Assembly: GCA_902803695.1 (NCBI GenBank)
Contig: CADCQX010000161.1
Span: forward strand, 1-11,268
Direction of reading: 5' to 3'
DNA from: Oscillospiraceae bacterium
Lineage (GTDB): Bacteria > Bacillota > Clostridia > Saccharofermentanales > Saccharofermentanaceae
DNA: 11,268 nt
The position numbers were made by a program, and so were the translations under genes. This document shows, in pieces, positions 6,478 to 11,268 of the stretch. Within the stretch, counting starts at the first letter, position 1. Every line of letters begins with the position of its first letter. The notes below the pieces were generated by a model that saw only the letters and a list, made by a program, of their open reading frames with translations, was not told where the DNA came from and made no database searches.

Positions 6478-7593
6478 TCAGATATTTGAGAGAAGATTGT
6501 GTAACTTGACTATAACGTCATCCTCGTTGAATTCACTGAGGACACGCTCTCTGGCGCTGGAACCGTAGGCTTTTCGGGAAGAAGGATCATCTACGAGAGT
6601 CTGGATGGCAACCTTAAGCTCATCTGCGTCACCAGGTTTAACGGTGATACCCGTCTTGCCGTTCAGGCTCACGTAAGGAACTCCTGACGGAAGATCTGTG
6701 TTGATGACAGGCTTGCCGTAGACCATTGCCTCTATCTGGACAATGCCGAAAGCTTCGCTTCTCTGAACGGAAGGAAGCACGAATATATCACAATCGGAAA
6801 AAGCGGACTTCAGGTCCTCATCGGACAGAAATCCCATGAAGTGAACGCGGGACTCCATCCCGTTATCCCTGACATAAGCCTTGAGCTCGTCTTCTTTATC
6901 GCCTGAACCGGAGATAAAGAGCTCGGCACCTTTGACGTCCTTCATTGCTTTGAGGAGGACATCGACACCCTTGTAGTAAACGAGACGTCCGCTGAAGAAG
7001 ACCTTCACGGAATCAGGACTGTTAAGTTTCTCGGTAAGGATCGGCTTAACAGGAGCATTATCATATTCGGAGACGCTTAATCCGTAAGGAATAACGACAC
7101 ACTTGTCGCGGTGCTTCGGAAGATAAGCAGACCCGTTGATGTGACCTTCAGTCGCAACGATGATCCTGTCCGCACGCTTCAAAAGATAGTTCATGAACGG
7201 CTTATAGAAAAACAGGAGTTTCTTCTGCTTAACGACGTCACTATGCCATGCAACGACAACCTTGCCCTTGTAGCCCGAGAACATGAGAGCGGCGTCACCC
7301 AGCGGGAACGGAGTATGGATCTCGACAACGTCGGATTCCTTCGCCATCTTTCTGAACTTACGGATGAAATCAAATGAGAGCGGACATGAGAAATAAGTGC
7401 CCATGCTGTTGGCGCGTGTGACATTAACACCGTTTATCTCCTCAACGCATCCCTTACCCTTGCCGTCTCTGCAGACGAGAACCTTAACGTCATTACCGGG
7501 TATCTTCGACAGACCCTCGGAATACTGTTTAACGAGGCTCTCGATACCGCCTATGTGCGGATAGTAAAGTTTGTTGACTTCCAGGATCTTCAT
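6478..7593 (-). CDS. GT4-family glycosyltransferase (second of pair)
   Basis: A 371-residue GT-B fold enzyme of family GT4, expected to move a sugar from a nucleotide-sugar donor to a glycan acceptor with retained anomeric configuration, on the cytoplasmic face. Visible features: MKILEVNKLYYPHIGGIE at the N-terminus with the glycine loop GGIE at 15-18, IPYG at 168-171 at the domain junction, SGRLVYYKG at 201-209 with the donor-phosphate-binding pair Arg203 and Lys208, and the EX7E motif Glu280/Glu288 in SEAFGIVQIEAM. All key residues are present. Length is normal for the family. The ATG overlaps the stop of the upstream glycosyltransferase as ATGA, with GAGGA at 7600-7604 inside that gene, so the two are translated together. 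Donor and acceptor cannot be told from sequence; the N-terminal style is that of mannosyl-, glucosyl- or GlcNAc-transferases. Confidence 0.93.
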   Translation of the reverse strand: MKILEVNKLYYPHIGGIESLVKQYSEGLSKIPGNDVKVLVCRDGKGKGCVEEINGVNVTRANSMGTYFSCPLSFDFIRKFRKMAKESDVVEIHTPFPLGDAALMFSGYKGKVVVAWHSDVVKQKKLLFFYKPFMNYLLKRADRIIVATEGHINGSAYLPKHRDKCVVIPYGLSVSEYDNAPVKPILTEKLNSPDSVKVFFSGRLVYYKGVDVLLKAMKDVKGAELFISGSGDKEDELKAYVRDNGMESRVHFMGFLSDEDLKSAFSDCDIFVLPSVQRSEAFGIVQIEAMVYGKPVINTDLPSGVPYVSLNGKTGITVKPGDADELKVAIQTLVDDPSSRKAYGSSARERVLSEFNEDDVIVKLHNLLSNI

Positions 7594-8744
7594 AGAAGTT
7601 CCTCGTATGCTTTGTAAAGGAGCTTAGCGGAATTCTCCCATGTGAACATCTTGGCACGCTCAACGCCTTCTACCTTGAGACGCTCGCGAAGGGCCTCATC
7701 TTCGAAGAGTTTCTTAAGTCCTGCTGCGATATCATCGGTGGACTCTGCCTTGACGATAACAGCTGAATCACCCGTAACCTCAGGAAGAGATGCAGCGTCA
7801 GATGTAAGGACAGGAACTCCGCAGGCCATCGCCTCGAGAGGCGGCATGCCGAATCCTTCATAGATCGAAGGGAATGTGAATGCGAGACTTCCGCACATCA
7901 GAGGAGTACGGTCCTCCGAATCGATATATTCGGTAAAGAGAACATCCGATTCCAGATGCTTCTCGTTGACCAGAGCAAAGATGCTGTCGAAGAGCCATCC
8001 TCTGCCACCCGCGAGGACCAGCTTCGGTGCCTTCGTATCAGCCGGAAGAGATCTAATGAACTTCTCGTATCCGAGGATAAGGTTCGTAAGATTCTTACGC
8101 GGTTCCAGCGTTCCGAGATAGAGGAAATAATCTCCGTCGATCTTGTACTTTTTCCTGCATGCCTCGATCCTTTGCTGATCTTCACACGGCTTGAACTCGT
8201 TAAGGTCAACACCGCACGGAACAACACGGATCTTTGCTTCGTGCTCAGGGAAATATTTGAGAATCTCCGACTTCGAGAATTCGGAGATGGTTATGATCAG
8301 GTCAGCTCTCTTCATGGAACGCTTAAGTCCCAGATTGAGCATGTATTTCGTTCTGGCTCTCATCGTCTCAGGATAAGCTTTGTATACCATATCGTAGACG
8401 GTAACCACTTTCTTGCCTTTGACAAACGGCGGAACGATGTAGTTGAAAAAGTGAGTGATATCGCAGTCCTTACCGAAGAACATGGAATAGGACAAAGGGA
8501 AGATCGTTGTAAATGCGCGGTAGAACATTCCGGAGAACGGATGTGCGCGGACTTCGATCCTGTCGCCTGCAAAGCGTTTGATCCTCTCGGCCTTCTCCGC
8601 TGCGGTCTTGCCGGCAAAGTAATTGTAGGTATACTCGTTTTCCGGGTGCAGATCAACGACAGCCTTGGTCTGCCCTGCCTCACACCAGCCGATACCTGAC
8701 ATATTTCTTCCTACCAGAGGAACCGCGTCAAACGCTATCTTCAA
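7590..8744 (-). CDS. GT4-family glycosyltransferase (first of pair), TTG start
   Basis: A 384-residue GT-B enzyme of family GT4. From the TTG start: MKIAFDAVPL with SGIG at about 16-19, the 'FD...GIGRY'-like loop of the WbdB/WbaZ-type mannosyltransferases; VVPCGVDLNEF near 174-184; GTLEPRKN at 211-218 with Arg216/Lys217; and the EX7E motif Glu296/Glu304 in YEGFGMPPLEAMACG. All are intact. The frame can be extended three codons to a GTG at 8753, but that GTG lies inside the AAGGAG ribosome site (8753-8758). The TTG at 8742-8744 is eight bases from that site and gives the canonical GT4 N-terminus, so I place the start there. The gene follows the hydrolase by 32 bases and overlaps the next glycosyltransferase by four. 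Both GTs likely act on the same lipid-linked glycan; the sugars are not known. Confidence 0.92.
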   Translation of the reverse strand: MKIAFDAVPLVGRNMSGIGWCEAGQTKAVVDLHPENEYTYNYFAGKTAAEKAERIKRFAGDRIEVRAHPFSGMFYRAFTTIFPLSYSMFFGKDCDITHFFNYIVPPFVKGKKVVTVYDMVYKAYPETMRARTKYMLNLGLKRSMKRADLIITISEFSKSEILKYFPEHEAKIRVVPCGVDLNEFKPCEDQQRIEACRKKYKIDGDYFLYLGTLEPRKNLTNLILGYEKFIRSLPADTKAPKLVLAGGRGWLFDSIFALVNEKHLESDVLFTEYIDSEDRTPLMCGSLAFTFPSIYEGFGMPPLEAMACGVPVLTSDAASLPEVTGDSAVIVKAESTDDIAAGLKKLFEDEALRERLKVEGVERAKMFTWENSAKLLYKAYEELL

Positions 8745-8776
8745 GAATGTCACTCCTTATTTTCGAAAACTTCGTA

Positions 8777-9682
8777 TTATTGTACCACAAGCTTTTCTAT
8801 CATGCGCAAAGGTTCGTCGCTCTCCGGCCAGTCGGGATGACCCACCGGGAAAACGTGGTAGAGCTTGTTGCCGTCTTCCTTTGAGACGCCGTTAAAAAGC
8901 TGGACGTTTAAGTTATTTTTCGAGAGGTACTCGTACATGTACAAGGTCTCCTGGAGCATGGAATCCAGGTCGCTCGTGGTAAGAAGGATCTTCGGCGGAT
9001 CTTTCTTACACTTCTCGGACAGTAGCGTAAGATCCCTGGCATAATTCGGAACGTGGTTCTCCGGATCATTCGGGAAATATGCTTCGTCCAGAGCCTTAAT
9101 GTAGTTCTGGCTGTCGCAGGTACCCGGGCACACCATGATGAGACCTTCGATGTTAACGTTCGGATTAAGGAAACAGTTATAGTCGTGGCGGATATCCTTG
9201 TCGTTCAGGACAGCCCATACGGTGTACGCCAGAAAGCCGCCCGCGGAATCGCCCATGAGGAACAGATCCTCCACGCCGTAAGTTTCCTTCAGATGCTCGA
9301 TGGCAGTTACGATCTCGGTTACTTCGTGAACGATGCTGCCGTCAGGAACGAGGGTATAGTTGACGGATGCGACAGGAAGACCAGTCCTTCTTGCCACATG
9401 CATGTTGAAGCACATGTTGATCTCCTTAAGGCCGTAGACGAAGCCGCCGCCGTGGATATCAAGGATGATCCTCTTTTTGTCCATGTTCTCGAAGCTCACG
9501 CCCTTCGGGAAATAAAGGTCGAACCTGTGCTCGATCTTGCCGTCATCAATATATGTCAGATCCCTGATGGCATGAACGTCCTCAGGGTATTTCTCTTCTC
9601 TCATTCTAGGGATATCAGCTTCATTGCAGAGTTTTATGAAGTTTTTACGGGTCCTCTCGACCACGATCTTCTTGATGCCCAT
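8777..9682 (-). CDS. Alpha/beta hydrolase, hormone-sensitive-lipase-like esterase/deacylase
   Basis: A 301-residue soluble protein without signal peptide. It has the HSL-type oxyanion motif HGGGF at 77-81 and the nucleophile elbow GDSAGG at 144-149 with Ser146. The acid is probably Asp238 (TTSDLD, 235-240) and the base is His276 or His282 near the C-terminus (LYHVFPVGHPDW). It should hydrolyse a carboxylic ester or acetyl group; the substrate is unknown. Being first in line with two glycosyltransferases suggests removal of an acyl group from a glycan or its precursor, but this is guilt by association, and such enzymes are also free-standing detoxifying or lipid esterases. ATG at 9682 has AAGGAG at 9691-9696, eight bases upstream, an ideal site. 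The next gene starts 32 bases on with no terminator, so the three genes are probably one operon. Confidence 0.88.
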   Translation of the reverse strand: MGIKKIVVERTRKNFIKLCNEADIPRMREEKYPEDVHAIRDLTYIDDGKIEHRFDLYFPKGVSFENMDKKRIILDIHGGGFVYGLKEINMCFNMHVARRTGLPVASVNYTLVPDGSIVHEVTEIVTAIEHLKETYGVEDLFLMGDSAGGFLAYTVWAVLNDKDIRHDYNCFLNPNVNIEGLIMVCPGTCDSQNYIKALDEAYFPNDPENHVPNYARDLTLLSEKCKKDPPKILLTTSDLDSMLQETLYMYEYLSKNNLNVQLFNGVSKEDGNKLYHVFPVGHPDWPESDEPLRMIEKLVVQ

Positions 9683-9710
9683 ACGCGATACTCCTTAAGC
9701 TTTTTGTTAC

Positions 9711-9739
9711 ATTATAATTGACCGTTCGTATATTATAAA
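9711..9739 (-). promoter_or_regulatory. Possible promoter of the hydrolase-glycosyltransferase operon
   Basis: The minus strand has a perfect TATAAT at 9711-9716 with TTTATA 17 bases upstream (9734-9739, four of six matches). A second TATAAT (9732-9737) and a TTGACT (9746-9751) lie nearby but are not at a workable distance from each other. The start point would be about 20 bases before the ATG. Confidence 0.4.
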
Positions 9740-9760
9740 CAATTAAGTCAAGTATTAGTG

Positions 9761-9766
9761 TATAAT
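9761..9766 (+). promoter_or_regulatory. Possible -10 box of the HAD phosphatase gene
   Basis: A perfect TATAAT preceded directly by TG lies 42 bases before the GTG start, in the divergent gap. No good -35 is found at 16-18 bases, so activity is uncertain or may need an activator. Confidence 0.3.
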
Positions 9767-9807
9767 GCGAGTTGTCTTAACGACAAATCTTACTTTTGGA
9801 GCCCGCA

Positions 9808-10482
9808 GTGAAAGATTTAAGGTTTAACGATCTTCGTAATTACGATGCCCTCATTTTTGATCTTGACGGTACCATTCTCGATTCCATGGAAGTCTGGAAC
9901 GAAGTGGACGAGATCTTCCTCGGGAAGCGCGGATTCAAGGTGGACAGAGAGTACACCGATACGGTCAAGAGCTGCTCCATGACGCAGTCCGCGGAATACA
10001 CCATCAGGAGATACGGCCTTAAGGAATCGCCTGAAGAGGTCATCGCCGAATGGGAAGCAACAGTCGAGGAAGAATACAGGTCCAACATCAAACTCAAAAA
10101 AGGTGCACGTGAGTTTTTGAAGGAAGCCAAAGACATGGGGCTTAAGATCGCCTGTGCGACTGCCCTTAACCGTAAGAATGCGGTCAACAGCTTACGCAAT
10201 AATGATGTCCTTAGTTTTTTCGAAAACATGACGACTCTTGAAGATCTCGGAAACGAAGTCAACAAGAGCGATCCATCCATCTTTCTTCTGGTGTCGTCGA
10301 AGCTCGGTGTCGATCCTTCGAGGTGTCTTGTTTTCGAGGACGTGCTGGGAGCGATAGAGGGAGCCAAAAAAGGCGGATTCGGAACAGTCATAGTTTACGA
10401 CAGACTCAGTGCGGGGGACTACGAGAAGGGCGTAAATACGGCAGATTTTCACATTTCAGACTGGTCTTCGGTCCAATGTTAA
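9808..10482 (+). CDS. HAD-superfamily phosphatase, subfamily I (beta-PGM/phosphatase-like), GTG start
   Basis: A 224-residue cytoplasmic protein with all four HAD motifs: motif I FDLDGTILDS (17-26; nucleophile Asp18 and acid/base Asp20), motif II Thr118 in CATALNR, motif III Lys153 in NKSDPSIF, and motif IV FEDVLGAIEGAKKGG (176-190; Glu177, Asp178). A helical cap lies between motifs I and II, as in subfamily IA with beta-phosphoglucomutase and small sugar- or nucleotide-phosphate phosphatases. Substrate specificity cannot be read. The frame extends to a TTG at 9796, but only the GTG at 9808 has a ribosome site at good distance: GGAG at 9798-9801, six bases away. It diverges from the hydrolase operon; no terminator is seen before the next gene 82 bases on. 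A role in recycling sugar phosphates would fit the glycan genes but is inference. Confidence 0.9.
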   Translation: MKDLRFNDLRNYDALIFDLDGTILDSMEVWNEVDEIFLGKRGFKVDREYTDTVKSCSMTQSAEYTIRRYGLKESPEEVIAEWEATVEEEYRSNIKLKKGAREFLKEAKDMGLKIACATALNRKNAVNSLRNNDVLSFFENMTTLEDLGNEVNKSDPSIFLLVSSKLGVDPSRCLVFEDVLGAIEGAKKGGFGTVIVYDRLSAGDYEKGVNTADFHISDWSSVQC

Positions 10483-10509
10483 CAGTTATGTAACCGTATA
10501 GTTTATAAA

Positions 10510-10542
10510 TAGACAAACACGCCTGTCATAATGTATTATGAC
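10510..10542 (+). promoter_or_regulatory. Promoter with overlapping palindromic operator-like site upstream of the GGDEF gene
   Basis: TAGACA (10510-10515, five of six) and TATTAT (10534-10539, five of six) are separated by 18 bases. The inverted repeat GTCATAAT-GT-ATTATGAC at 10525-10542 has perfect 8-base arms and covers the -10 box, the position expected for a repressor operator. No regulator can be named. Confidence 0.5.
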
Positions 10543-10564
10543 TGATAGTTAATATGAGGTTGTT

Positions 10565-11268
10565 ATGGGTCTAAGAGAAGGTAATGAATTTACAGATGAT
10601 ATTCGCGTAATATTCTGTTCCCTTATAGGATATGCGGTATTTTTCAGCGTGGCTGTTTCTTTGCAGCTGGGCTTTGCCAACCCTTACCCGAGACTGTCAC
10701 TGGCAGTTATCCAGATAGTCTGCGCAGTCCTCATAAACATGCTCTTCGGAAGACTCGGTTTCACCCTTTCCACCATCATGAGCGTTCTTCAGACGGGCAT
10801 CATGATCTACGATTATGTGAGGACGGGAAACAGCGTCACACTCTCCATCGTTTTTATCGCAGTAACATCCATCATCATAACAACGGGACTTCAGTTCTTT
10901 ATGGGCAAGGTCTACTCCAGGATGTTCAGGGTCAAGAAACTATATAACCAGGCAAGAAGCCAGCTGTTCACTGTAACCGAGAATAACAATCTAACGGCAA
11001 AGAAGGAAGCAGCCAGCATAGACAGGAACATCGTCAAGCACGATAAGAACGGTATCTCCAATCTGGATCCTCTGACAGCTCTTCCGAACCGCTATAAGGT
11101 ATTGGAGGAAGTCGAGAACTGGATCGACGATAAGATAAGCCTCATGCAGTCAAGCGGAGGCATCAACAAATCCCTCGACGAGAACATCACTGTCATCTAT
11201 CTCAATATCGAGAATTATAACAACATTCTTTTTAAGCTCGGACATCATCCGACTGATCTTTTCATACA
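10565..11268 (+). CDS. Membrane GGDEF-domain protein, N-terminal part (3' end outside window)
   Basis: The frame is open from ATG at 10565 to the window end (234 codons). GAGGT at 10556-10560 lies four bases before the ATG, and a promoter sits just upstream. Residues about 14-36, 44-62, 68-84 and 91-113 are hydrophobic and suggest four membrane helices. A polar, probably helical or coiled-coil linker runs from about 118 to 165. From 168 a GGDEF-type domain begins with LDPLTALPNRY (167-177), and IYLNIENYNN plus LGHHPTD (211-231) match its Mg-binding and guanine-binding region. Diguanylate cyclases make c-di-GMP from GTP. Here the metal-binding Asp is Asn214 and the guanine-binding Asn is Leu222, while the later Asp (231) is kept, so catalysis is doubtful. 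The GGDEF signature itself and any EAL domain lie beyond the window. Confidence 0.85.
   Translation, partial: MGLREGNEFTDDIRVIFCSLIGYAVFFSVAVSLQLGFANPYPRLSLAVIQIVCAVLINMLFGRLGFTLSTIMSVLQTGIMIYDYVRTGNSVTLSIVFIAVTSIIITTGLQFFMGKVYSRMFRVKKLYNQARSQLFTVTENNNLTAKKEAASIDRNIVKHDKNGISNLDPLTALPNRYKVLEEVENWIDDKISLMQSSGGINKSLDENITVIYLNIENYNNILFKLGHHPTDLFI

Noticed and set aside
7956..8699. A 247-codon open frame on the plus strand opposite the first glycosyltransferase
   Set aside because: The minus-strand reading has all GT4 motifs and coupled ribosome sites. The opposite frame has no ribosome site, no recognisable motif and is explained by codon bias.
8760..8769. Palindrome TTTTCGAAAA between hydrolase and glycosyltransferase genes
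   Set aside because: The stem is short, AT-rich and loopless, with no T-run. It is too weak for a terminator and the genes are only 32 bases apart.
264..9682. A complete capsule or O-antigen biosynthesis cluster
   Set aside because: No flippase, initiating sugar-phosphate transferase, nucleotide-sugar enzyme or chain-length regulator is present in the window, so only part of such a pathway can be claimed.
9053..9721. A 222-codon plus-strand frame opposite the hydrolase
   Set aside because: The minus-strand product has a full esterase motif set and an ideal ribosome site; this frame has neither.
9718..9723. TTGACC on the plus strand as a -35 for the HAD gene
   Set aside because: The only good -10 (9761-9766) is 37 bases away, too far for a promoter.
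10525..10542. Identification of the palindrome as a Fur or PerR box
   Set aside because: The AT-rich arms resemble those boxes, but the arms here are separated by two bases and not one, and no metal-related gene is nearby. Left as an unnamed operator.

Overview
The window reads like a low-to-mid GC Gram-positive chromosome, probably a gut or rumen Clostridia member. The signs are strong AGGAGG-type ribosome sites, a short-tailed lipoprotein signal, BspA-like leucine-rich repeats joined to DUF4214 domains by a Pro/Thr linker, and paired DUF4230 proteins. I cannot assign a genus. No tRNA, rRNA, CRISPR array, insertion sequence or phage gene is visible.

Most of the window (about 264-9682) is a run of seven minus-strand genes with an envelope or surface-glycan flavour. 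In transcription order: an HSL-like alpha/beta hydrolase (9682-8777), two GT4 glycosyltransferases (8744-7590 and 7593-6478, joined by an ATGA overlap), a membrane-anchored DUF4230 protein (6396-5680) coupled to a DUF4230 lipoprotein (5680-4919), a large secreted LRR/DUF4214 protein (4768-2027), and a Wzy/WaaL-type polymerase or ligase with a soluble helical tail (1895-264). Promoter-like and terminator-like sites split the run into probable units: hydrolase-GT-GT; DUF4230 pair (own promoter at 6438-6466, hairpin at 4864-4894); LRR/DUF4214 gene (hairpin at 1981-2002); ligase gene (own promoter at 1932-1959). A plausible reading is that the two GTs build a glycan, the hydrolase trims or modifies an acyl group, and the Wzy-type protein polymerises or transfers it, with the secreted and membrane-anchored proteins working at the cell surface. 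That joint role is inference from neighbourhood. No flippase, initiating transferase or chain-length regulator lies in the window.

The edges are plus strand. The left edge holds the very acidic C-terminus of an unrecognised protein, whose stop codon overlaps the ligase stop codon in the palindrome TTAA. The right edge, diverging from the hydrolase at about 9683-9807, holds a HAD-superfamily phosphatase (9808-10482) and the first 234 residues of a four-helix membrane protein with a GGDEF-type domain that lacks two expected active-site residues. An 18-bp near-perfect palindrome sits over the predicted -10 of this last gene.

Two start codons were moved from the longest open frame: TTG at 8744 for the first GT and GTG at 9808 for the HAD protein. 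In both cases the longer start overlaps or lacks a ribosome site while the internal one has a well-spaced site.
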